Below, piece after piece: positions 19,997-31,600 of a stretch of DNA of 64,000 nt. The DNA lies in assembly GCA_965112965.1 (NCBI GenBank), contig CBCOTE010000022.1, positions 62,001 to 126,000 of the forward strand, given 5' to 3'. The position numbers and the translations under genes are program-made. Position 1 is the first letter of the stretch; every line of letters begins with the position of its first letter. Origin of the DNA: CBCOTE01 sp965112965 (GTDB taxonomy: Bacteria > Desulfobacterota > Desulfovibrionia > Desulfovibrionales > Desulfovibrionaceae). The notes beneath the pieces were generated by a model. That model searched no databases. It saw nothing but the letters and a program-made list of their open reading frames with translations, and was not told where the DNA came from.

Positions 19997-20639
19997 GGTA
20001 TACCCTCCTGACAACCTGCATTGTCACTTGCGCAGAATTTCGACACCGTGCGGTCGTTAATTAAAACGTAAACTCTTGCAGCAATTATTATGGCTTAATC
20101 ACTACCACAGCTTCGTCGTCATAGGCGACATAACGAGTGAGAATTAATGCCGCGGTCATGATGTATCTCTCCCCAAAACTAATAGCCCTCTACTGTTACT
20201 GAGCTATATAACGCTTTTAATAACTAAAATGAGCAACAATATTAATATTATCCATGGCGAACATGATCTCAAACCAGTACAAGTAATTGGTTATGCCCCA
20301 TTTCTTTTAGCCCCATATTGACTGAGGTTACTATGGAACTTATCCAGCTTGATCTAAAAGCGCTTCAGATGGGAATGGCAGGCCGTAATCGGTAAAGTCG
20401 GACAGCTCATGTTGCCGTAAAATATGATATAACCTTATACATACCATATTTACAGGTCGTATTCTGTCTAAAAAATTATTTAGCTACGCCAAACGCGGCC
20501 ATGCTATAATCGTCCTTAGCTTCCAAAATAGTCGTACCATGCAGTTGCATAATGCACTACACATAAACAATGACGGATTTTGAGCGACCAATTTTGAGCG
20601 ACCAATATAGGTCACCGGCGGTCCCAACACCCGACGAGC
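19997..20639. other. Intergenic stretch upstream of ispE
   Basis: About 640 bases with no gene. A short tandem duplication (GAGCGACCAATTTT followed at once by GAGCGACCAATATA, near 20580-20607) is visible. The region also contains the frame-shifted tail of the decayed macro-domain gene that lies to its right. Confidence 0.4.
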
Positions 20640-21170
20640 AAATTCAATCCAGATCCGAAAAATTATATCAGAATAGAGGTAAACTATCATCTCCTCCACC
20701 AAATTAACCGCGAGGCCGTCTCCCGGACAATAGCCAGAGCTACAAACGCGGCCAAGGTCTAAAGGATAGCCATAGGCGCCACAACTAATAGCCAGAAAAG
20801 CTATGCACCGGTTCCGTAGATCCGGGCCAATTCCAGATTCTTACGATAAGCAGCAGCTAGGGCCTTAGGTTCGCCTGTGCCCCCCCGCCTTGCCAGATGG
20901 GGCCCACGGCGTGGATTATAAAATCAGCCGCCAGGCCGAACCCTGGAGTAATCACCACGCCGCCGGCCGATACTAGACCCTGGGTATGGACAATTTCACG
21001 GCAAGAAGCCAGTAATTTCGGGCCAGCCGCGGCGTGAATAGCGCCACCAACCTCACCGCCACCGGCCAATCCAGCATTTGGCTGCGGTGACTAGGGCATC
21101 GGCTGAGGCCCGAGTCAAATCGCCACAGCATAGACAAAACCGACCAGCCCTAATGTTCCATATAAACTCT
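20640..21170 (-). pseudogene. Decayed macro-domain (ADP-ribose-binding) protein
   Basis: On the minus strand the macro-domain signature can be followed across three frames: CGDLTRASADALVTAA, then AGGGEVGGAIHAAAGPKLLA, GGVVITPGFGLAADFIIHAV, GPIWQGG, EPKALAAAYRKNLELAR and SCGAYGYPLDL. These correspond in order to the GDIT, NAAN, GGGV(A/D)xAI, TxGYxLPAxYVIHxVGP and SxGxYGYP blocks of the family. Frame breaks fall at an AAA near 21077 (one base too many inside what should be NAAN), at the C7 run 20880-20886, and near 20800. Such proteins bind or hydrolyse ADP-ribose derivatives. With three frameshifts the copy cannot be functional unless slippage rescues it. Confidence 0.72.
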
Positions 21171-21639
21171 GGGAGCATGCAATGTACCATGCCACTTCCT
21201 CAATAACGGCAAAATTCATATACTCGTCAAAAGCGCGAATGAATTCGCGGCCTTCTAAAGTCCAAAATGCAAACGTTGGCCATGAAGATAATACATCCGA
21301 GCATAACATAGCCACCGCTAATGCCTGTATCGACCTTACTCAAGGTCCAGATACAAAAAAAACATATGAAGGGCTTTCCTATCTTTGACTATACGCTGTC
21401 CAGGCAGGCTATAATTCTTACCAGCCACGTCACAGGACGTAACGCTTCTCATCCTGAAGAACAGAAGCTGGAATATGTTTTTTTGATGGCATCGACGATC
21501 TATGCCGTACTATGGCGGACACCAAGCTCCTTACATAGGCCATTTAATGTAGCGATCAAATACTATCCCTTAGGCAGCCTTCTAAAAAAAATACTTGACA
21601 GATGCAGAAAGTCACTCTTCTGAAGTTAGTCGTGGGAGA

Positions 21640-22200
21640 AGTTCCGGATCCAGCCTTAAACACTCATTCAAAATGCCAGTTAACTCTTTCAAGGCCTTCT
21701 ACTGCTTGTCGGTCTTGATCAATGATTCAATTTTGTTAAAGCGAAGCCTAGCCTGATGGAAAAATGCTAAATAGACTAAAATAAATATAGGCTAAAATCT
21801 CCGCCCTGATCCAAAGGCACGATAGCAGTAGTAATGTATCTCTCTTCAAAAAAATGTTGCAAAATGCGCTCGTAGAGGTCTAACGTCTGGCACAGTTTGC
21901 CACCATCACCCAATAAGCTGACGTAATAGAAGGGGATGGGTCAAGGTATTGCCGGCCAAAATTTCCCAAAACTTATCAGTAGTGCTGAGGTAGTTGCCAG
22001 CCTACAGTAGAAGATACCGACCTCACGCAAAAAAACATGAGCACATAGTAAACAAACCTCGTCGAGCTTATTTTGCTTACAATTACGCACAAAAAAACCA
22101 AAAAAGTTACGCGCTGTCCTAAACATCCTCTACAATCATCAGCCACTGGGTGGGCAATCAAGTAGACTGAGATCTCCTCTAGGCTTGCCGGCCCATTTAA
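21640..22200 (-). pseudogene. Unidentified decayed minus-strand gene
   Basis: Stretches that read as protein include YVSLLGDGGKLCQTLDLYER, ILQHFFEERYITTAIVPLDQ and, after two stops, HQARLRFNKIESLIKTDKQ and KELTGILNECLRLDPELLPR. The helical character and the LRLDPELLP ending recall tetratricopeptide-type repeats, but this is only an impression. I cannot name the gene. Stops TAG occur where Trp or Gln would fit. Confidence 0.35.
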
Positions 22201-22901
22201 GCTTGCGAATATGTTCTAAATCTTCAACCATGCCCCTAGAGGCCGGTAGCCAATGCCAATGAGGTAGACAACTATATAGTCAGCCTCACGTTCATCGTCG
22301 TAAATATACCTGGACCTAACGCTCTGGGGCCATAACAGCCGAGTTGATTATTTGTATATCATCTACGCCGCTCAAAAAAATTGCTAGAATGCTAACGGTG
22401 ATAAGTAAATTGGATATAACTGTCTTCTCTATATGACTAACCAAATATCGTTTAGTTACATGGGGGGGGGTCCGCTCGCGGGCCAATACAGTCCCGCCCG
22501 AGACACGTTGTCCAGATATAGCACCAAGTGGTATTGATAAATGCATAGTTCTCACGAGCATGATAAGGACGCTGAGACATTATTTTTTTTGCAACAAACC
22601 AATATATAATATGAATGTCTGAGTGGTCTTCAAAAAAACAACTCGATAATTACGCATAACGTAGACCGCGCCCCCAATCTTCCTCCAGAGGTATACACGA
22701 ATGCAATATGATATCGAATTTACGACCAAGCTTAGTCTCATCATGAGATAGTTAAAACTACCACAAGGCCTAAAAACTGTCCCTGACCTCGGAGACAAGA
22801 AACAACCAAACTACTATAAGCACGATCAATCAGAAAGCCAATAGGTTAACAGCTAAATCGAACTAGAGACAAAATATCCGAAAGGCAATGAGGAAACCTG
22901 A
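22201..22901. other. Non-coding stretch between decayed gene and cysS 3' end
   Basis: No gene is recognised. A G9 run lies at 22462-22470 and T8/A7 runs nearby. Open stretches on the minus strand (72-81 codons) lack ribosome-binding sites and familiar motifs. Confidence 0.35.
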
Positions 22902-24359
22902 TTATACTACATCCCAGACCACCCCGGCCGGGGTATCGCGGACCTCCACACTCCAGGCGGACAGCTCCTTTCGGATAGCGTCGGCCCGGGCAAAATCATT
23001 GATCTGCTTGGCCGCCTGACGCTCAGCTATCATGACTTCCACCACGGTCGAGTCAATTCCTTTACGCTGTAGCATGCAAATCCGCATCCCAGCCAAAAAT
23101 TCCGACGCCGGATTGATGAAAACGCCAAGCACATTACCCCAGCGATCTAAGTCAACCAAAAAGCGGCTGAGCAAGTCACGGCCAGCCTCACTCTGCCAGC
23201 TAGCTTTGTCCTTTAGAAACCGATTAATTAATCGCACCGCGCCGAAAATGTAACTCAGAGCCACGGCGCTGTTCAGGTCATCGGCCATGGCTTCGTTCCA
23301 TCCGTTCTCGCAGGCTGCCAGCTTCGCAGCATAATCCCCTGGCGGGATGATCTTAGACCATTTACTCCAGGATAACGCTGTCTCAGTCATATGCTTGGTC
23401 ACATAGATGCGCTTTAAATTCTTCTCGCACTCATCCATGGCCTGGAAATTAAAATCAATGGGGCTGCGGTAGTGGCAAGTGAGCAAAAAAAAGCGCAGGG
23501 TCTCGGGCAGGTAAGCAGCATAGATATCCCTGATTGTCTTAAAATTACCTAAAGACTTGGACATCTTCTCCGAATTAATCTGCACGAAGCCATTGTGTAT
23601 CCAGAAGCGTGCGAACTCCTTGCCGCTGGCGGCCTCACTCTGAGCGATCTCGTTCTCATGGTGGGGAAAGATAAGATCCTGGCCGCCACCATGTATATCC
23701 AAGGGCAATGGAAAATAACGCTCGTTCATGGCCGAACATTCTAAATGCCAACCTGGCCGACCGTAACCCCAAGGGCTATTCCAGGCGGGTTCATTGGGCT
23801 TGACCGCTTTCCAAATAGCGAAATCCAGAGGATCTTCTTTTTGCTCGCTCACGACCACGCGGGCCTTAGCGGCTAGCTCGTTCAGGCTGCGACCGGAAAG
23901 CTTGCCGTAGCCCGGAAAGGCACGCACACGAAAATATATATCCCCAGCCAAAGTAACGTAGGCTTTACCCGTACCTACTAGCCTTTCGGCCAGTCGAAGC
24001 ATTTCTGGGATATGCTCCGTAGCCCGTGGTTCGATGTCCGGCCTCTGGATACCTAGCCGGTCCATATCTTCGTAAAAAGCAGCGATATACTTCTCGGCTA
24101 CCTCACCACTGGACAGCCTTTCGGTATTAGCTCGATTGATAATCTTATCGTCTAAATCGGTAAAGTTGCGGGAGAAAAAAACATGATAACCCAAGTGCCT
24201 CAGGTAACGGTAGAGTACATCGAAGACCACTGCCGAGCGGGCATGACCCACGTGACAATAATCGTAAGCCGTAATACCGCAAACATACATACGTATGCCA
24301 TCCGGCCGCAGGGGTTTAAAGATTTCCTTCTTACGGGTCATGGTATTGTAGAGCCACAT
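22902..24359 (-). CDS. cysS: Cysteinyl-tRNA synthetase
   Basis: Charges tRNA-Cys. With the start at 24359 the product is 485 residues and begins MWLYNTMTRKKEIFKPLRPD, the usual beginning of CysS. Seen: MYVCGITAYDYCHVGHARS with the first zinc cysteine and the HIGH element as HVGH; HVFFSRNFTDLDDKIINRA; GYGRPGWHLECSAM with the second zinc Cys; DIHGGGQDLIFPHHENEIAQ; the SEKMSKSLGNF loop; and a C-terminal helix QAAKQINDFARADAIRKEL. The frame is open 44 codons further up, but that extension does not resemble the family. No strong ribosome-binding site is seen at 24359 (GGAAC eight bases ahead). Since a second CysS-like module at 0.6-2 kb is dead, this is likely the only working copy here. Confidence 0.96.
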   Translation of the reverse strand: MWLYNTMTRKKEIFKPLRPDGIRMYVCGITAYDYCHVGHARSAVVFDVLYRYLRHLGYHVFFSRNFTDLDDKIINRANTERLSSGEVAEKYIAAFYEDMDRLGIQRPDIEPRATEHIPEMLRLAERLVGTGKAYVTLAGDIYFRVRAFPGYGKLSGRSLNELAAKARVVVSEQKEDPLDFAIWKAVKPNEPAWNSPWGYGRPGWHLECSAMNERYFPLPLDIHGGGQDLIFPHHENEIAQSEAASGKEFARFWIHNGFVQINSEKMSKSLGNFKTIRDIYAAYLPETLRFFLLTCHYRSPIDFNFQAMDECEKNLKRIYVTKHMTETALSWSKWSKIIPPGDYAAKLAACENGWNEAMADDLNSAVALSYIFGAVRLINRFLKDKASWQSEAGRDLLSRFLVDLDRWGNVLGVFINPASEFLAGMRICMLQRKGIDSTVVEVMIAERQAAKQINDFARADAIRKELSAWSVEVRDTPAGVVWDVV

Positions 24360-24491
24360 AATACAAGTTCCGGATGTACTAAGGTAGCCAGCACATAGTC
24401 TGGATAAACTTTCGGCGTCGGCATTACAGCCAGCAACATCTAAGAAGCTTAGAAAAAAATTGATTATAACGCAAGCGTACCGAAGAAGCAA

Positions 24492-26954
24492 TCGGACCGA
24501 TTACGGACGGGGCGAAATTAAATCACCACGACGCTAAAGGCTACAATAAGTCATTTACGGATCTATCCGACATAATGGTTAGAGATCTGGCAGATGCCGC
24601 ATTATTATAATCACCGCTGTTATATTTAAATATCAGACTATACATATCCATGAGGTATGTCGGCTATAGATGAACTTACCACAATGAAAACTATATATCT
24701 GTATATTATAGTTCATAAATAATCTAGATACTCACTTAATAGAATAAGAATAATATGTAAAAATCTTTTTATTTACATAAAAAATAAATGGCCATTACCT
24801 GACCATGTGCAGTAAAATTTATAATACATTGCGGAATAACTGCTACTAGTCATGGAGCGATTAATAATCTTTTTTTGATATCCGATATAACAACAATTTA
24901 CTCTGTAGACACAATCTAATACTAGAAGTCTATGGACTATTTTTTATAGACTATAGTTGCTTATAGTATAATCATTATGGCGACCAAGGTCTATGCGAAT
25001 AGCCCATGATAAAATTTAGAAAACACCTAAATCTAAGGGTCGATAATATTCGGTGTTGGTTAATTCGGCCGCATAGCACCTATTTACATAGCGCAATGCC
25101 TCATCAAAGTTTTCAGAAAAAATCTTCCGGCGGCCGAATAATCCTAGATATGTGGGCATAGCTAAGGATATTACGGATCTCGTCATATACATCCATTGGC
25201 AGTTAGGCACACTCACTCTGTTGATATAATAGTAAAAACAAAATGCCGCACCTGACACGCAAAATATACTAGTTAGAATAATATTAACCGTAACTTCAAT
25301 TTTGCCATTCTGGAGATCTTTGGGATAAGCAAACTTACATTCGTCCATGAGACTGACTTTCTTGAGCAACATAGATAGATAAAGCCGTCGAAATCAAATC
25401 TGATAAACAGCTGTATTAAGGATATCTCACATTGGTGTCGCTTGCGCCGCCAGAATGTTCCCGTAAAAAATGATGAGCTGGACCTCAAAGTATTGGTATA
25501 GCGAAGTGATCATGATGCATGATCGTCGACGCTTCTAATCAGATGGTTATAGGTACAGGATAATCATACTACGCCAAAGGCCAACCATTTAGATGAAAAA
25601 AAAGAAATTAAAAAAGAACAGCCTATAGATATACACGACGAATCCTAGCTGATAATTAGATTAGATGAAACGCTGGATGTATACTTGCTGATATTTTGCG
25701 GCGATGTACATTTTTTTAAAGCATCCTTGTATATGTCCGGCCACAACCTGACAGCACATCGTCGAACCTGAGCTTATTCTTAGAAGGACTAATACTGCCG
25801 CAGCCAATGGGTGTATGTATCCATGTCTGTTATAAACAACACCTCCAACGACGAGAACAAAACGGACGACATAGTACTATTCTATCACGGCAAACAGCAG
25901 AAATCTATCCCCACCGGCTGTATACTATCCTTACCTTTAAATATTTGAAATTCAAGGCTCCATTTCCTTGGTTACCGTGGCTACGAAAAAAAACTAGGAT
26001 TAATAGAACAAAACAGACAATAACAGTATGATTCAGGAAGCATAAAAGTGACATAAGCTTGATGACCCTATAGCGGTGTAAGAGACGCCTCCACCAGAGA
26101 CATAATCATTTAAGGCATCTCAAGCCCAAATAGCAGCTAAAGGCTGAGGCAAGAGCCTAAACCTGGCCAGGCTGCTAACGTACAACTATAGTCCACAAAA
26201 TTAAAGCTCCTAAACTTAATCATTAATCCTTCTTTGTATTAGTGCCGAAACCGACGGCGAACGGATAGAGCCGTTCGCCGATGCGCCTCCTGACGAATCT
26301 ACGATATACGATCCAAGGCTCACATCAGTCTGGCCTATACCAGCACTCGTAGCCCACAGCCTATAAAACAAAATTATAACTTGCCCCATAAGCTAACGCC
26401 TTGCAAGGCTGCACGCAGACCCTAAAAATATTCTAAGAACTAAAGAATAATCGCAACAACTGCTTTCTCATCACCAACCTTCGCTGCGCCACAGATATTC
26501 GATACTTCTTTGATTAGACGCACCTATTATAAAAAAGTTAGGCCAGGAAGACAATATCATGACGTCCGAAAGACCTCAATGACGACCCTATAAAAAAATA
26601 ACACCGGTCCTGTACCTGATTATGTTGATACTGAGAACATCGCTGGCTAGCGACTGTTAGCCTAGTTGATCTAATTATTAATACAAAAAAAGCGACTCGT
26701 TTATTATCACTTACGAGAGCTAAAAAAACTACTTGTAGGTAAAACAGCCGGTGCATAACAAAATATGATACTGGCTAAAGCTGATGGAGTATACATCACC
26801 GACTAGATTATTCCACAATTACTTCCGGCCATGATAACTATCCAGCCTGGAAACGAGAACCCAACCCAATCGTTGACGAATGGATTTGAACTATATTATA
26901 CTATAAAAAAATAGAGTAATATATCTTAACTGCGTTTCATCGTAACCTTTATTC
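24492..26954. other. Non-coding AT-rich stretch; possible remnant at 25016-25372
   Basis: About 2.5 kb with no convincing gene. The only long open stretch is on the minus strand, 25016-25372 (up to 118 codons), containing a hydrophobic part (IILTSIFCVSGAAFCFYYY) and a tail RKIFSENFDEALRYVNRCY. It lacks a good ribosome-binding site, and I recognise no family. It may be the tail of a decayed membrane protein gene. Confidence 0.35.
26255..26280. repeat. Isolated GC-rich perfect hairpin
   Basis: CGGCGAACGG (26255-26264) and CCGTTCGCCG (26271-26280) are exact reverse complements around a six-base loop, ATAGAG. There is no T-run on either side, so it is not a standard terminator. It is conspicuous because it sits in AT-rich decayed sequence. 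Confidence 0.6.
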
Positions 26955-26959
26955 CACGA

Positions 26960-29900
26960 GTTGGAGCAGTATATGCTAATCTTCTGCCATTGTGACTATA
27001 CGACAAGAACAAAAGAAAACGCATATCCCGGACGCTTGCACGGTATAAGACTAGCTCAGAATGACCCAAGACATTACCTCTTAAGACGTCCTTCTATAAG
27101 GTCATTCCATGAACAGAGCCATGGCCATCCAACTAGCTACCGACTACGGCCGACCGAGGAACGGACTAGGACTCCATGGCCTTAATCATGGAATCCGCAT
27201 TCACTACAATTCTATCTGTGGCCACTTACTTGACAGTGCAAACCCTAGCCGACCTACGCTACAACTCGGTAGGAGTGGCAGTCCAATGACTGCCCCACTT
27301 CTTGCATATACATCTGAGAGAATATGGTGGTCCCATCAAAAAAAACATCACAGTCCTGTATTGCCCTGTTCGCCGATCAGATATTGAACATCTTTATCTC
27401 CAAAATCTCATCAAACCACAATGTCAACCAGCTACTTACTTCGCCGCAAAAGATACATATCCCTCTGTCTTCTATTGCTCTATGTAGCCTCAGGGGGCAC
27501 CACCTCTCGTGACATAAATTTTCCATCGACCTACACTATAGATCATAGTTATTGCGATCCAAAATCACCCCTCCCCGCCACCGCCATGCTAGCCACCTCG
27601 ATAGGATCGTATTGTTGTATGCCTGCCCAGCTCTTATTCCGGCGGCGAACTGCTTTGCCCCGTCATATGCTGCGTTCTGTTTTTATCCTCCACTATAACT
27701 GCCAACAGCACCACTAACAACGATAAGTCTTACGACTGGCACAGTGAATGCCCTCTATCTTCCGACTTCTGGCCGGCAATATAATGTGATGCCGTACCAC
27801 CAACACAATCGACCTACAAGCCACCCACGCCATCCTCCAGCAGAACAAGCTCTTCTGGCCAGCCCATACTAATGTCACGTTGACCTATAGAACAATTTAC
27901 CGACTGAACCGCTATCTTCCTCTGGCTTCAAGGCGTAAATTAGTCAGGAGGACAGCTTAAGCAACCGCAACGCTGACCATCCTAATTCCCCCTTCAGCGA
28001 TCTAGTCAAAACTTTGACAGGCAGCACACGTGTGCCGTTCTTTATGGACAAATCCAAAATTAATTAATAGGCTAAAAGTACCACAGGCTCCTCGCCAACG
28101 GCCCTCTTGTAGGTAGCCTCTCTATATAAATAACATATAAGTCGCAACGTCCTGGTTCACCACAAAGGCCCATCCTGTCTAGACACCCTCATCTTTTCCG
28201 ACGCGATGTATTGAACCAGCTAAAGCAACACCGAGTTCAATCAATGCCTAAAAATGTCCTACTACCCTACCCGTGATACGTCCCATTTAACCACTCTATA
28301 TGCCACCTCCACTCTAACAAACAGCTATATTGATATTCAGAATATCGCTAAAACCCCAATGTTCTTAAAACTGTACTATGACGTCACAGTACACTAGGCA
28401 GCGTGCAATATAGAATGCTCATATGGCAATAGATATGCCAATATAACTTTTTACCTAGACATGACCTGGAAGGACCACGGAAAAAAAATGACTATATCGA
28501 ATCTTAATTAGCGAATAGCCGCCTACAACTTTAAGCTAGAGATAAACCAGCTCCTACTCCCAGGATGTCTGGCCAAGCTAACCCTAAAAACTTCGACTTT
28601 TGCTACATATTTTGAATTGATCCGCCAGACAAAAGGATCACGACCGCATCAACCACGCCCTATCGATCGGCCTAAACCGAACTACCTATTGAGCTTATGG
28701 CTAATACACAATAAATCTTCCTATTACACAGGAATTTATCCGGCGGCAGGCCGTCTAGGTGACTAATAACAGTTTATTCTGCGAATTCCAGAGTACACGC
28801 GACAAAGTCGGAGTCGTAACACAGAGATTCTCCAATAACCACTTCGATAAAGCAGTTAACTCCTTCACCCTGGACGGCATACTACCAAAAGATACTGTCT
28901 CGGCCACTACATTACTTAACTACTGAGGCCGAACACTATACCTTTAGCCATGGACTTAATTCAGCACCCATAGACTATGCTAGCCGCGAATCTGGTAGAT
29001 TCCGACGATCTCGCGCTTCTCTGATAAATCTATACTGCTGCCCTGAAGCATAAACGCTAGTCTAGTTCGACTATTTTTTTTGACATGCCAATATAGTCCA
29101 CAGCACTGGTCCAGGCCGGACAAGCTGCCAATCTTAGAGCTGGCAGCCTCACTCCTTCTAGACTACAACCGCTTAGACTGCTGGAGCTGTCGTATGCTGC
29201 TGTTCACCTACACCACGGCCATCTAGCTCTCGCCACACTGTGCAAAGCCAGATAAGCATACTACCTAAAAAAACATGTTTTATCTGGCCACTTTTAGCCT
29301 ATATAACCTCTGTACAGGGCTCCTGCGACAAACGTAAAACTAGCCTTTAACGGGAGGCAGTGAAGTCACATCGGTCTTCTTGGACCTAGCTGAACCATTA
29401 TCGTCGAAAATTTAAACTCTGAAATGATATTAACACTGCTCAACCGGCGCCTAAGCCACTTCACTAGCATGGTACTAGTCCAGTTCAACGACACGATCAA
29501 CCTGACCGCGTAGCTAGAGAAACTGAATAAGTTCTATAAAGCTGCTGCTCTAGCCACAACCATGCTGTTACCAACTCGAGCCGGCCTTCACTTTAAACTA
29601 TATAAAATACGTTAAAAGGCAAGTGACCAATCTTAAAAACTGTGAAACTGATAGAAGAATGGACCGACCTACCTCTAGCCACGGTGCAATTCTTAAAGTA
29701 GTTCGCCACGGACTAGGTGCTGACTAGCTAAGGTAAGGGCTTCATAAAGTCCTGTCTCTGACCCAGGAAACGGTATAAACCACTTAATGTTAGACCTCTA
29801 CCGCCATCTGACTGCGACACCACTTGTTCCAGACTGGAGCTTGATCCTAGCCATGTCCGTCAAGTAGGCCCTTGACAAAGAGGTCATCAGTCCCGGACAA

Positions 29901-31500
29901 GAAATGCACATAAGAATGCCTATGAACCTAACAATCTTTACCGCAATCTTTTATCTACTACTCGACAACGGCATAGTGGCTTCTTTTTTTTGGGTGGAGT
30001 GGTTCCGATCTTAAGTGACATTATTTCGCCGTAGTCACCATCTCCAGATAGTCTACACGACGACATCACTCCACCACCTACCGGCAACAAGCTCCTGGCT
30101 AATGCTGCTGCTCATCTAGGCCCTTTTTTTAGCATCCTAGCCAGATTGACAAAAAAAAACAGTTACCGTCTTGTATGAAAAAAAATGAATCAGGCTGGAG
30201 AAAATCAACATGCTCGTGAACGTATTCCGCTAAAAACTGACTTACAGGCTACTGCTCTCCTCAAGGCTGTTGATCCAGTGTGACAGGCTGATGGACCTAT
30301 GGGCATCTGCAATAACTACGGTCACTGCTATTTCAAGACCACGACTAGAAGCCTAGTCTCAAAATCTCTTCTTCGTAAACTTCGCTACCATTGGCACCGC
30401 TGTTATACAACGCCCATTGATCGCAAAGTCCAAAGTTCTAACATAACTACTAGCTAACTCTTCCTCTCTGGAACATAAAAATTTAATCTACCAGCTGCCG
30501 AAAGCCCATCCAACCGACAACCAACTAAAAATCAAAAGCCTGTTCATAGCAAATGGCCCTAATACGTCCGCTGCCTCAACAGCAGTTATACATATCGCTT
30601 CGTCTTTGAGGTGTAATCAATTCATTCGCCGCCTTGCCCTCACCATCGCGAGCTGAATTGCCTCACCCCAGGAATCCCAATATCACTCCCGCCCTTATAA
30701 TTATTTTTAGCGCCTCTGGTCTTATACTATCACATATTTAACTCCGTCCTTCTAGCCAGTTTTTCTCACGACAAAACCACTGACCATCGCATACTATATT
30801 TTTGTCAAGCGCCATAACCGCAGCCAAACTTACATAGACGCTGCCTGTCTTCTCCTTATTTTTTCGACCTACGTCTTCTTCCTAGACTTCGCCATAATCA
30901 ACCTACGTACGCCTTCCGAAAAATCTACATCAAAACCATAGACGAAACCGACTACCTACTCACCCCAACTTACCAATAATTTCACCAATATCCCACCTTT
31001 CCATCAGTCGCCCATTGATTATGTAAAAAAAGAATTTTTAAATAATAAAATATCCAAATAGAGGACACCAATGCCTTCACCGTACGCCCTAAGATCGCCT
31101 CAGAAGCCGTATGAAATCCTTTCACACCTCGAATTCCATAACTAAGGTCAGACAGCAACCACTTCATCGACCCAGTCCAACACCTAAATACGATGATCAA
31201 GGCCAGGCTAAAATATTTTCATCTCACGGCAAATACCATCTATCCAACCATATAAGGCATCCTCAATACTAGCCTAGCTACTCTGATCCTAGATTTAACC
31301 TTCACCAATCTATGACAGCAATGCTCCCGAGTCAATCTGGAGCTGATCGAACTCTTCATAGTATTCTTCTGCACTATTTAATCTACAATATCAGAACATT
31401 CTTCTCGAGCCTGGACAGAGGTCTCCGACGCCTTTTCATATTATCCTATAACGTATGGGCAACACCCTGCGCAGCAAGCAATAACCCGCCATAACGCCCG
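26960..31500 (+). pseudogene. Long plus-strand stretch of decayed, unidentified genes
   Basis: Protein-like segments follow one another on the plus strand for about 4.5 kb. Examples: ESAFTTILSVATYLTVQTLA near 27190; a possible lipoprotein-like start MSTSYLLRRKRYISLCLLLL at 27421; TIDLQATHAILQQNKLFW near 27810; SDLVKTLTGSTRVPFFMDKS near 28000; IDIQNIAKTPMFLKLYYDVT near 28330; NITFYLDMTWKDHG; PGQEMHIRMPMNLTIFTAIF near 29895; and LTIAYYIFVKRHNRSQTYID followed by a hydrophobic helix near 30790. Stops (mostly TAG/TGA where Trp or Gln would fit) and frameshifts break all of them. I cannot name the families. The signal-like start, beta-rich stretches and membrane helices suggest an envelope or export system, which is only an inference. 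The stretch ends just before selB. Confidence 0.45.
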
Positions 31501-31600
31501 CCATACATCAGCCTTGACGGCAACCCCACCTCTTAGACATAATTTTATAATTCTCCGCCAAGATCTCCCCACCCGCCCCCCCCAACAAGGAGTCAATTTC

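Noticed and set aside
20577..20610. Tandem GAGCGACCAAT repeat as a possible CRISPR or attachment site
   Set aside because: Only two short copies, no spacer structure and no integrase or cas gene.
26880..26900. TGGATTTGAAC looked like a minus-strand tRNA T-loop
   Set aside because: The flanking sequence cannot form a T-stem, acceptor stem or anticodon arm.
26960..31500. Possible stop-codon reassignment (TAG or TGA read as Gln or Trp), since many relic stops fall where Trp or Gln would fit
   Set aside because: Intact genes here end with all three stops (nadC TAA, hypC TAG, carD and fliI TGA), and the relics also have many indels and TAA codons. GC to AT mutation in dead genes explains it.
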